A stretch of DNA of 64,000 nucleotides, taken from assembly GCA_963695085.1 (NCBI GenBank), contig CAVOFV010000003.1, forward strand, positions 372,001-436,000. Reading direction: 5' to 3'. Both the position numbers and the translations under genes were made by a program. Numbering within the stretch: the stretch's first letter is position 1; every line of letters begins with the position of its first letter. The stretch is from SG8-30 sp963695085. Lineage in GTDB: Bacteria > Pseudomonadota > Gammaproteobacteria > Steroidobacterales > Steroidobacteraceae. Positions 26,760 to 35,003 of the stretch are shown here, one piece after another. Under the pieces are notes generated by a model that saw only the letters and a list, made by a program, of their open reading frames with translations, did no database searches and was not told the origin of the DNA.

Positions 26760-29675
26760 ATGGCCAATCGCAAATTAGCGCGGGCAGTCCGGCTCGCTCT
26801 CGTGACAGCCGGCGCCCTTGGCGCAGGACTGTACGGGGTGACCGGCGCCGCACAGGAACAGCTTCAGGAAATCGTGGTGACGGGTTCGCGCATCGCGCAG
26901 CCCAACATCGAGGGCGCCAGCCCGGTCACCGTCATCTCCAGTGCGGACGTCAGGGTGTCGGGCATCAGCCAGGTCGAGGACCTGGTCAACTCGCTGCCGC
27001 AGGCCTTCGCGTCCCAGGGCTCCAACATCTCCAACGGTGCATCGGGCACTGCCACAGTGAACCTGCGCGGCTTGGGAAGTGCGCGCACGCTGGTGCTGCT
27101 CAACGGCCGCCGCATGGTAGCGGGCACCGCCGGCGTGGGTGGTCCTTACAGCCCGGACCTCAACCAGATCCCGGCGCCGCTGATCGAGCGGGTTGAAGTG
27201 CTCACCGGCGGCGCGTCCGCCGTCTACGGTTCGGATGCCGTCGCGGGCGTTGTCAACTTCATCATGAAGGACAACTTCGAGGGCGTGCAGTTCGACGTCA
27301 ACTACAACTTCAACAATCACCGCAATGACAACTCCGTCGCCGACATCGTGGCGGCGCGGGGCTTCGCGCTGCCGAAGAAGAGCATCGATGCGGACGGCGA
27401 GGGCCTCGAAGTCAGCGTGCTGATGGGCTCGAACTTCGCCGACGGCCGCGGCAATGCCACCTTGTTCCTGGGCTATCGCGATTACAAGGCACTGCTGCAG
27501 TCCGAGCGTGACTTCAGTGCCTGCGCGCTGGGCTCGAGCGCTGCCGGCTTCAGCTGCGGCGGCTCCTCAACGAGTTACCCGGGCCGTTTTATTGACCTGA
27601 ACAGCGGCGACGAATGGACGGTTGCCGATGCGGCAGGTGCCATCCGGCCGTGGACGACGAGCGACATCTACAACTACGGCCCGCTGAATTACTTCCAGCG
27701 TCCGGAGACGCGCTATTCGATGAACGCGTCCGGCCACTATGACGTCAGCGATTGGGCGACCGTGTACACCGAGATCGGATTCCATGACGACACCACCGTC
27801 GCGCAGATCGCGCCGAGTGGCCTGTTCGGGCTGGTCACACCAATCGGATGCAGCAACCCGCTGCTGTCGGCCGCGTGGGTCAACGCAATCTGCACCAGCA
27901 ACGGCCTTGGGCCGACCGAAGATGCGTTCATGTTCATCCTGCGCCGCAACGTGGAAGGCGGCGGTCGCCAGGATGATCTTCGCCACACGTCCTATCGTGG
28001 CGTGGTCGGCATGAAGGGCACCGTGGCCGATCACTGGGACTATGACGTGTCCATGCAGTACAGCGCGGTGGTGTACGCAGACACTTATCTCAATGACTTC
28101 TCGTACACGCGTGCTGGACGCGCCATGGATGTGATCACCGACACGGCAACCGGCCAGCCGGCCTGCCAGTCGTTCGTAGACGGCACCGACCCGGCCTGCG
28201 TGCCGTACAACATCTGGGTGATCGGTGGTCCCAGCCAGGCAGCCCTGAACTACCTGCAGACCCCGGGCTTCCAGCGCGGCCAGACGACACAGACCGTGAT
28301 CAGCGGCTCGATGTCCGCTGACCTCGGTGCGTACGGCGCGAAGTTCCCCACGGCGAACGACGGCATCGGCATCGCGTTCGGCGCCAACTACGGCGACGAC
28401 GGCCTCAGCCTCAAGACCGACACGGCGTTCGCGTCAGGCGACCTGTTCGGCCAGGGTGGCCCGAGAATCGGGGTCGAAGGCAACATCAGGGTCAAGGACC
28501 TGTTCCTCGAGACCCGCATGCCGCTCGTGCAAGGCAAGACAGGGGCCGAGGACCTGACGCTGAGCGCAAGCTATCGTTACTCGGACTACAGCATCAACGT
28601 GGAGACCAACACCTACGGTGTGGGCCTCGACTGGTCACCGACTGAGGACTTCAAGCTGCGTGCCAGCTACCAGCGTGCGGTGCGTGCACCGGCCGTCTAC
28701 GAGCTGTTCCAGACGCAGTCGGTCGGCCTGTACGACAACGATGAGGACCCGTGTGCGGGCGCGACCCCCACCCGTACGGCCGCGGAATGCGCCCGTACCG
28801 GCGTGACGGCGGCCCAGTACGGCACAATCATCGACAACCCGGCAGGCCAGTACAACGCGTTGTTTGGCGGCAATCCGAACCTCGATCCGGAGGAATCGGA
28901 CAGCGTCACGTTTGGCGTCGTGTTCACGCCGTCGTTCGTCGACAACCTCAACGTGACGGTCGACTACTGGACCATCAAGGTTGACAAGGCCATTTCCTCG
29001 TTGAACCCGGTGACGACGCTGTCGAGCTGCCTCGACACGGGCGATCCGTTGTTCTGCTCCCTGATTACCCGCGACCAGCTCGGTACGTTGTGGGCGACCC
29101 CGCAGGCGCAGATCGTGTCGACCAACATCAACCTGTCGACGTTCGAGGTGACCGGCATCGACTTTGCGGCCAACTACCGGCAAGAGATCGGCACGTACGG
29201 TTCGCTGGGCTTCAGCCTGGTCGGCACGTATATCGAGAAGTGGATCACCGAGGAGATCCCTGGCGCAGGCAAGTATGACTGCGTCGGGCTGTATGGCCCG
29301 ACCTGCGGCACGCCGACACCAGAGTGGCGGCACAGGTTCCGTACGACCTGGGCCACGCCTTGGGACATGGATGTGTCGTTGACCTGGCGTTACTACGGTG
29401 GCGTGCTCCTCGACCGCACCAGCAGCAACCCGCTGCTGACAGGTGTGGTGCGGGAGGTCGATCGTAAGTTCGGTGCGCAGAATTACATCGACCTTGCGGC
29501 CTCGAAGACCTTCGCCGAGAAGTACACGTTCGGTCTGGGTATCAACAACGTGACGGACAAGGATCCGCCGGTCAGTGCGCAGGTCGGCGCTGGCTTCGGA
29601 AACGGCAACACCTATCCGCAGGTGTACGACTCGTTCGGCCGTTACGTGTTCTTGAACATGTCTGCCAAGTTCTGA
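26760..29675 (+). CDS. TonB-dependent receptor, paralogue 1
   Basis: A protein of 971 residues: signal peptide (MANRKLARAVRLALVTAGAL...), TonB box/plug start QLQEIVVTGSRI, plug domain with LNGRRMVAGTAG and GGASAVYGSDAVAGVVNFIM, and a 22-strand barrel ending in an aromatic YVFLNMSAKF. It imports an unknown bulky substrate through the outer membrane using TonB energy. The plug type is common in receptors for peptides or oligosaccharides in gamma- and alphaproteobacteria. The ATG at 26760 follows AAGGAGG; the longer frame upstream lacks sense. The N terminus is close to that of the second receptor (MANRNVAHAVRVALVTAGAM), so they are recent paralogues or share a transposed leader. Confidence 0.95.
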   Translation: MANRKLARAVRLALVTAGALGAGLYGVTGAAQEQLQEIVVTGSRIAQPNIEGASPVTVISSADVRVSGISQVEDLVNSLPQAFASQGSNISNGASGTATVNLRGLGSARTLVLLNGRRMVAGTAGVGGPYSPDLNQIPAPLIERVEVLTGGASAVYGSDAVAGVVNFIMKDNFEGVQFDVNYNFNNHRNDNSVADIVAARGFALPKKSIDADGEGLEVSVLMGSNFADGRGNATLFLGYRDYKALLQSERDFSACALGSSAAGFSCGGSSTSYPGRFIDLNSGDEWTVADAAGAIRPWTTSDIYNYGPLNYFQRPETRYSMNASGHYDVSDWATVYTEIGFHDDTTVAQIAPSGLFGLVTPIGCSNPLLSAAWVNAICTSNGLGPTEDAFMFILRRNVEGGGRQDDLRHTSYRGVVGMKGTVADHWDYDVSMQYSAVVYADTYLNDFSYTRAGRAMDVITDTATGQPACQSFVDGTDPACVPYNIWVIGGPSQAALNYLQTPGFQRGQTTQTVISGSMSADLGAYGAKFPTANDGIGIAFGANYGDDGLSLKTDTAFASGDLFGQGGPRIGVEGNIRVKDLFLETRMPLVQGKTGAEDLTLSASYRYSDYSINVETNTYGVGLDWSPTEDFKLRASYQRAVRAPAVYELFQTQSVGLYDNDEDPCAGATPTRTAAECARTGVTAAQYGTIIDNPAGQYNALFGGNPNLDPEESDSVTFGVVFTPSFVDNLNVTVDYWTIKVDKAISSLNPVTTLSSCLDTGDPLFCSLITRDQLGTLWATPQAQIVSTNINLSTFEVTGIDFAANYRQEIGTYGSLGFSLVGTYIEKWITEEIPGAGKYDCVGLYGPTCGTPTPEWRHRFRTTWATPWDMDVSLTWRYYGGVLLDRTSSNPLLTGVVREVDRKFGAQNYIDLAASKTFAEKYTFGLGINNVTDKDPPVSAQVGAGFGNGNTYPQVYDSFGRYVFLNMSAKF

Positions 29676-29702
29676 AGCAGACCCATCGGACGTGAGTCCC
29701 TG

Positions 29703-29732
29703 GACGGCGGGCGCAAGCCCGCCGTCTTTTTT
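29703..29732 (+). terminator. Rho-independent terminator after receptor 1
   Basis: A perfect ten-pair stem GACGGCGGGC (29703-29712)/GCCCGCCGTC (29717-29726) with a GCAA tetraloop and six T residues (29727-29732). It separates the receptor from the convergent minus-strand gene. Confidence 0.95.
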
Positions 29733-29739
29733 CTGGCGC

Positions 29740-30237
29740 CTACTGGACCCGGCGAACGCGCATGGCGACCCGGCCCGGAATCACGAGCAGGTAGGAACCC
29801 AGCGCCGCCTTGCGGATGGTCACCGCATCGCCGGCGCTGAGCCGCGCATGGGTGATGGACTCCGATTGCATCCAGACCTGGCCGTTGTCGAGCGTGACGA
29901 CGAACCTGCCGGTTAGCTCGCGCCGGACGGCCGACACGGTCGCCTCGATGCTGTCCGGCCGCGATGCCGTGGCGGCCTCCGGATCACGGACCCGCTTGTC
30001 GGACTCGCTGAGCCCGAAGTCCCGCCGTGCCTCGGTGGTCCGTTCGCCGCCGGCGCCCAGGTCGTCCCCGGCTTTGACGGGCCCACCGAACGCCCGGTCG
30101 TAGCAAGCGAGCCTGTCGGAATCCGAATTCACGGAGGCACACTCGTGCGCACCGCAGGCAGCATCGGCACCGTACGCCGCCATCGCGACGGAGAGGCCGA
30201 GCAGGGTGGAGGTCAAAGTACCCAGGCAGCGTGACAT
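29740..30237 (-). CDS. Secreted hypothetical protein with LACYD motif
   Basis: A protein of 165 residues with a signal peptide (MSRCLGTLTSTLLGLSVAMAAYGADA). The mature start has cysteines in ACGAHECASVNSDSDRLACYDRAFGG. The RLACYD phrase is common in small proteobacterial secreted proteins whose role is not known. The C-terminal half (about 105-165) looks like an SH3/OB-type beta domain (VTLDNGQVWMQSE...AVTIRKAALGSYLL). The ATG at 30237 is chosen because it precedes the signal peptide; the open frame upstream overlaps the divergent hydroxylase gene. Function not recognised. Confidence 0.75.
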   Translation of the reverse strand: MSRCLGTLTSTLLGLSVAMAAYGADAACGAHECASVNSDSDRLACYDRAFGGPVKAGDDLGAGGERTTEARRDFGLSESDKRVRDPEAATASRPDSIEATVSAVRRELTGRFVVTLDNGQVWMQSESITHARLSAGDAVTIRKAALGSYLLVIPGRVAMRVRRVQ

Positions 30238-30446
30238 GGCGAGATCCTCGGTCCGGGGGCAGTGGCTACGCATGTTGTGAAGCTGCGCAGAAAATACCAT
30301 CCCGGCGGTTTCCGGGGGGCCCGAAATTGGACCGCGGCGGCGGCATGCTTGCGGCGACGCTGCCGGCCCGCTGCGTCGCCGCGGCCAGGCAGCCGATGAA
30401 AGCGGTGGGTTGCGGTTCCAATCCGTCTGGGGTTCCATACCGGGTC

Positions 30447-31628
30447 ATGGGTCATTCGCAAAGTGAGGCCGGGGTCCTGGCGCGCCGAGGGGCCGAAGCG
30501 ATGCGGCGCGGGGACGCCCCGGAAGCGCGCGCGTGCCTGGAGCAGGCCGTGGCCGCTGGCGCGGCAGATGCGTCCACGCTGCTCGGGCTTGCGCAGGCAT
30601 GCCGGGCCCTCAAGGACGATGCAGGGACGCGGGCAGCCATCGACCGTGTTCTTGCCATGGAGCCGAGAAACCCCATTGCGCTGATCATGAAAGCCGATTG
30701 CCTGGCCGAAACGGGTGACGACCGGGCCGCCTCGGCGTTCTACACGGCGGCGGTCCGCTCGGCGCCACCGCCGGCACAGCGCTCGCCGCAGATGGTGCAG
30801 GAACTGCAGCGGGCGCAAGCCATGTGCCAGCAGTATGCGGAGCGCTACAAGCGGTACCTGCGGGAGCGGCTGGCCCAGGCCGGCTTCAGTGACGGCAGGT
30901 CGAGCAGCAGGTTTTCCCAATCACTCGGAATCCTGTTCGGCGAAAGGAAGATCTACGTCCAGGAACCGCGTTACTACTACTTCCCGGGGTTGCCCCAGGT
31001 CCAGTTCTTCGAGCGCGGTCCATTCCGCTGGCTGGATGCGCTCGAGTCGGCCACCGCCGACATCCGCACCGAACTGCTCGAAATACTGGAACTTGGGGAC
31101 GCTTTTACGCCGTACGTCCAGGGGGACCCAAACCGTCCGCGCAAGCGGCAGGACGGCATGCTCAACAATCCCGACTGGAGTGCCTACTACCTGGTGAAAG
31201 ACGGCGACGCCGTGGCGGAGAATGCCGCCCGTTGCCCAAAGACCATGCGGGCCCTGCAGGACCTGCCGCTGGCGCGCATACCCAACCGGACCCCGTCCAT
31301 ACTGTTTTCGCTGCTGCGGCCCGGCGCGAAGATACCGCCGCACAACGGGCTCGTGAACGTGCGGCTGATCTGCCACTTGCCGTTGCTGGTGCCCGGTCAC
31401 TGCGGCTTCAGGGTGGGCAACGAAACGCGCGAATGGCAGGAAGGACGGGCCTGGGTGTTCGACGACACGATCGAGCACGAGGCGTGGAATGGCAGCGACC
31501 GGCCACGCGTCATCCTGCTGTTCGACATCTGGCGGCCCGAGCTTTCCGAGGAGGAACGCGCCCTGGTCGTCGCCATGTTCGCCGCGGTCGACTCGTACAG
31601 CGGCACCAGGCCCGAGTGGGAGACGTGA
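30447..31628 (+). CDS. TPR protein with aspartyl/asparaginyl beta-hydroxylase domain
   Basis: A protein of 393 residues. The first 120 residues form tetratricopeptide-like helices (GAADASTLLGLAQACRALKDDAG, AIDRVLAMEPRNPIAL). The rest is an aspartyl/asparaginyl beta-hydroxylase-type double-stranded beta-helix: iron-binding region LRPGAKIPPHNGLVNVRLICHLPL and DDTIEHEAWNGSDRPRVILLFDIWRPELS. These iron/2-oxoglutarate oxygenases hydroxylate proteins or peptides. No signal peptide is seen from the chosen ATG. Genes of this type are often found beside TonB-dependent receptors, as here, but the substrate is unknown. The open frame continues upstream without sense. Confidence 0.88.
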   Translation: MGHSQSEAGVLARRGAEAMRRGDAPEARACLEQAVAAGAADASTLLGLAQACRALKDDAGTRAAIDRVLAMEPRNPIALIMKADCLAETGDDRAASAFYTAAVRSAPPPAQRSPQMVQELQRAQAMCQQYAERYKRYLRERLAQAGFSDGRSSSRFSQSLGILFGERKIYVQEPRYYYFPGLPQVQFFERGPFRWLDALESATADIRTELLEILELGDAFTPYVQGDPNRPRKRQDGMLNNPDWSAYYLVKDGDAVAENAARCPKTMRALQDLPLARIPNRTPSILFSLLRPGAKIPPHNGLVNVRLICHLPLLVPGHCGFRVGNETREWQEGRAWVFDDTIEHEAWNGSDRPRVILLFDIWRPELSEEERALVVAMFAAVDSYSGTRPEWET

Positions 31629-31798
31629 CCGGCTGCCGGCGCCCCGGCCGCACCCGGCGACAGGGACTTCACCCACGCATCGTGCAACTCACTGGATGAG
31701 TCCGGTTGGAGACCGACCGGACGAACGATCAGCGTGCCGTCCCGATACCCAAACTCCCGGTGGTCGAGCCGCCCCCTGGCCTGCCCCGACCCGCCGTG

Positions 31799-32158
31799 CT
31801 AGCCCCCTTCACTCTTGTTGAGCTGCTTGCGGGTATTTTCCCGGAATTCGGCTTGCGTATCGGCCGACATCTTCTCCCATTGCTCCGGCGTGTAGCACTC
31901 CGTCTTCGACTTGAGCCGGGAGCCGATCGTCTTGCTGGTCCGGCACAGGCGCGTCTCGCCTTCCTTGTCGACCACGGTGAAGCCCTGTTCGCGCGCCTTG
32001 CGCAGCAACGCGGCCAGCTCCAGTTCCTCGTCGGTCGCGGACGGGGCGGCCTTGTCGGATGCTGCAGCGACCTTCTCTGTTGGCGTTTCCGCCGCAACCG
32101 CTGCACCCAGACAAAAGACCGTTGCCGACCCGCCCAGTATCAAAGCTCGTATCCACAT
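31799..32158 (-). CDS. Small secreted hypothetical protein
   Basis: A protein of 119 residues with an N-terminal signal peptide (IRALILGGSATVFCLGAAVAAE), then a charged helix and a C-terminal segment with two cysteines (LCRTSKTIGSRLKSKTECYTPEQWE) that probably form a disulfide. This pattern recurs in short secreted proteins of proteobacteria without known function. The ATG at 32158 directly precedes the signal peptide; a start at 32182 is also in frame. It is divergent from the retropepsin-like gene. Confidence 0.7.
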   Translation of the reverse strand: MWIRALILGGSATVFCLGAAVAAETPTEKVAAASDKAAPSATDEELELAALLRKAREQGFTVVDKEGETRLCRTSKTIGSRLKSKTECYTPEQWEKMSADTQAEFRENTRKQLNKSEGG

Positions 32159-32308
32159 GTCTCGTACTCTCCGTTGCCTCATGCGACTCTATAACAACCC
32201 GCCGGTGGCCGGCCAGCGCGGGGCTGCAGAGGCGCCATCCGGTGGCCACGGCAAGCGCCCGCTCATCCGGCCGGCCCACAGGCCGGATTCCGGTACCATG
32301 AGACCGAT

Positions 32309-33319
32309 GTGACCGAAATGCTGGCTCAATTCCGTCCCTGTTTCGCGGCTGCCTTGATGCAGCTGGCCGTCGCGGCCGTGACTGTTGCGGCACCTGCGAC
32401 CACATCGCAGCCTGCGGTGGAGCCGTCTGCCCCCGGCCCCGATGAGCAACAGGATGTCCTGTACGCGGCGCCAACCACCTCCGACCGCATCGGCCGCATC
32501 ATGGCCCCGGTGTTTGTCAACGGCCGCGGGCCTTATTCCTTCGTCATCGACAGCGGCGCCTCGCGGTCGGCGATCGCGCCGCGGATCGTCGCCGAACTTG
32601 GACTCGTCCCGGACCCGGCCCAGTTGCTCATCCTGCGCGGCGTGACCGGCACCGAGGAAGTGCCGTCGGTCCTGATCGAGCGGCTGCAGGCTGGCGACAT
32701 CAACCTGACGAACCAGCAGTTACCGGTGATCGCCGTCCAGGTATTTGCCGGCGCGGACGGTATCCTCGGTGTCGATGGCTTCGAGCAAGCGTGCCTGCAT
32801 GCCGACTTCACCAAGAATCGCATTTCGATCGCGCGAAGCGGCTGCCCCCACCCACGGCGGGGCTGGATCCGCATTCCCGCGTCGCTGCGCTTCGGGCGCC
32901 TGATTCGCATCGGTGCCGTCATCCGCAGCGAGCGGGTGCACGCCATCATCGATACGGGAGCAGCGCGCTCATTGGGCAACCTGGCCCTGCTCCGGGTCCT
33001 GTCGCTCGAGCGCCGGGCCGAGGACCCTGCCAGCGACACGAAGGTGATCGGGGCGACATCCCACGAGGCCGAAGGCAACCTGTTGGCGATCCCGACGCTA
33101 TACCTGGGGAAAGCCGGCATCCGCAACATGCGGGTGACATTTGGCGACTTCGACGTATTCCGGTTGTGGGATCTCGAGCATGAACCCGCCATCGTCATCG
33201 GCATGGACATGCTGGGTACTGTCGACGCCCTGATGGTCGACTATGTACGGGCCGAACTGCTGATCCTGCCCAAGGGCGCCGCGGGCCGGGCGCCACCGAC
33301 GGGGACCCGGATCAACTAG
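32309..33319 (+). CDS. Retropepsin-like aspartic protease family protein with two DxGA motifs
   Basis: A protein of 336 residues. It has a signal-like hydrophobic stretch at residues 9-28 followed by a mature domain with VIDSGASRSAIAPRI (about 80-95) and a second copy IIDTGAARSLGNLA (about 215-230). Both match the DTGA-type active-site loop of bacterial retropepsin-like proteases. Two motifs in one chain would form an active site without dimerisation. It is probably periplasmic. Start is GTG at 32309, with a weaker in-frame ATG three codons later. Function and substrate unknown. Confidence 0.75.
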   Translation: MTEMLAQFRPCFAAALMQLAVAAVTVAAPATTSQPAVEPSAPGPDEQQDVLYAAPTTSDRIGRIMAPVFVNGRGPYSFVIDSGASRSAIAPRIVAELGLVPDPAQLLILRGVTGTEEVPSVLIERLQAGDINLTNQQLPVIAVQVFAGADGILGVDGFEQACLHADFTKNRISIARSGCPHPRRGWIRIPASLRFGRLIRIGAVIRSERVHAIIDTGAARSLGNLALLRVLSLERRAEDPASDTKVIGATSHEAEGNLLAIPTLYLGKAGIRNMRVTFGDFDVFRLWDLEHEPAIVIGMDMLGTVDALMVDYVRAELLILPKGAAGRAPPTGTRIN

Positions 33320-33421
33320 CGGAATCGTCCGCCCTGCCGGCCTTGTCTAGGCGACGCGCCGCCGCGCCACACCCGGCGACACGCACCAGGCCATGCAGGC
33401 GCAGGCCCGGCCGTCGCCCGT

Positions 33422-34363
33422 TCAGGGCTTGGCGAAATTGAGCCGCCAGCCGACGAGATGGTCGCCCCCATGCAGCTGCGGGCGGTGCGCCACGTGCGTG
33501 AACCCGGCGGCTTCCACTTCACGCCCGGTCGCCGCAAGGTCTGCCGCGGACTGCGCCGCGCCGACCAGATCCTGCAGCCGCCTCGCGGATGAACGCAGCT
33601 CCTGCTCGACGGTGCCGATGGCGCCCATTATCTGCCCGTGGGACAGGCTCCGCCGCTGCTCCAGCATGCGGCGCAGGGAGTCGTTGACGTAGTCCAGTAT
33701 CAGCGTCTGGCCGGACGCGGCGATGCGGTCCTTCAGGCCGTCGCCCAGGACCAGCAGGTCTCGCCAGGTGCCTTTCGCCCGGGCCGGCGCCTCACGCTCG
33801 AGTTCGCAAAACCGCCTGAATTTCCTCAGGATCTTCGTGTCTTCCAGCACGTATGCAGTGTGCGCCAGCGACTCGCGGGCGTTGTCCACGATCACCGAAT
33901 CGCGGTGGTGCAGGATGAACTGGCATCCAGCGGCCGGCCGCAGCACGCGGAATGCCTCGGCCAGTGCCCGCGGCACGTCCGTATACTCGAGCGCGTACTG
34001 GCCACCCAGGGCGTCCACCGAGCCGGCCTCGAACGGCAGCGCCTCGGCTGGCACCCCAGGATGGAAGCGGATGTCGCCGAATAGCGTACGACCGTCTGGC
34101 ACGTAGCGCGGCGGGTCGATCTGCGCAAGGTCCACGCCGTGGATTTCGAAACTGCGGCCAAGCGCCGCGGCCGTGTGCTGCGCCAGCAGCGCGACGGCGC
34201 CGTTGCCCGTAGCGATGTCCACCACCCGCGCGCCGTCGGCGAGCGGCGAAAAGAACTCCGCCCAGGCGTCGCGCAATTCAAGCGTATAGCCGGCTTCCGG
34301 GCCGACCGGGCAACTGACCAGGTGGCCGTTTCGGTAGTAGGTTTCCCAGTGCTCAAGGCCCAT
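33422..34363 (-). CDS. SAM-dependent methyltransferase
   Basis: A protein of 313 residues with the class I methyltransferase core: VVDIATGNGAVALLA (glycine-rich SAM loop, about 47-61), the acidic HGVDLAQ that binds the ribose, and ALEYTDVPRALAEAFRVLRP further on. The C-terminal half (about 170-313) is helical and not part of the core fold, so it probably recognises the substrate. Its substrate cannot be assigned. It is the last gene before the long region upstream of the second receptor. Confidence 0.82.
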   Translation of the reverse strand: MGLEHWETYYRNGHLVSCPVGPEAGYTLELRDAWAEFFSPLADGARVVDIATGNGAVALLAQHTAAALGRSFEIHGVDLAQIDPPRYVPDGRTLFGDIRFHPGVPAEALPFEAGSVDALGGQYALEYTDVPRALAEAFRVLRPAAGCQFILHHRDSVIVDNARESLAHTAYVLEDTKILRKFRRFCELEREAPARAKGTWRDLLVLGDGLKDRIAASGQTLILDYVNDSLRRMLEQRRSLSHGQIMGAIGTVEQELRSSARRLQDLVGAAQSAADLAATGREVEAAGFTHVAHRPQLHGGDHLVGWRLNFAKP

Positions 34364-35003
34364 CGGTCGTCCCCGGCTGTCCTCGCCTTCCCCTTATCCG
34401 GGACTGGCTTCGCCAGCGGCGATCTTGCGTCCCGCGGTGCTGCGACTCGCAGGCTAACCGATCAGGTTCGAACGGGCCACGGCGCCGCCAAATCGTGAAG
34501 AGCATGGTGTCGGCGCGCGGATGCCCCACACATGCAGGACCGGACACGGTGCACCCCTGACGGGTTCCTTGGGTGTGTAGCACCAGGCATTGGCGGTTGC
34601 CGGCCGGCGCCCGGCAACGCCCGATGCGGACCCGAGGACCCCAAGGGCACATCCGGCACACGCGAACCCAGGATAGCTGTTGTGTGCTCACAACAGAAAT
34701 ACTCCGTACGCAGCAATAAGTACCTTCCATAAGCACAATTGTGCCCGCAAATGACTGTTTTATCCGCCTTTTTATCCAGTCTAAATCTTGACGTTGTTTT
34801 TTATTGACGAAGTAAGGTTCGCATAGCATAGTTCCGGCACTGGGCTTCGGACGTGGGCGCCATCGGCGTCCCGCCCGCACCCTCGCCGGTCAGGAACCTT
34901 GCGATGTGGTTCCGGCGGTGCGGGAGCAGCCAGACAAGGGAGGTGGGGCCTTGGTCGGGCCATCACCGACATCGACAACACAAACCTCTCCAGGAGGGAA
35001 GAA
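34364..35003 (+). promoter_or_regulatory. Long regulatory region of the second TonB-dependent receptor
   Basis: Six hundred and forty bases without a convincing gene. It holds an inverted repeat CTGTTGTG-N4-CACAACAG (34677-34696) and a perfect palindrome GCACAATTGTGC (34733-34744), both built from CACAA/TTGTG half-sites. A good promoter follows: TTGACG (34804-34809), 17 bases, CATAGT (34827-34832). The leader contains CCCGCACC and GGTGCGGG, which can pair, and the 15-mer GGGCCTTGGTCGGGC (34946-34960) shared with receptor 1. AGGAGG precedes the start. Confidence 0.6.

Noticed and set aside
34450..34480. GGTTCGAAC-like sequence resembling a tRNA T-arm
   Set aside because: No cloverleaf could be drawn around it, so no tRNA is called.
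34353..34880. A 175-codon minus-strand frame in the region upstream of receptor 2
   Set aside because: Unusual composition, no domain, and overlaps palindromes, a promoter and the methyltransferase start.
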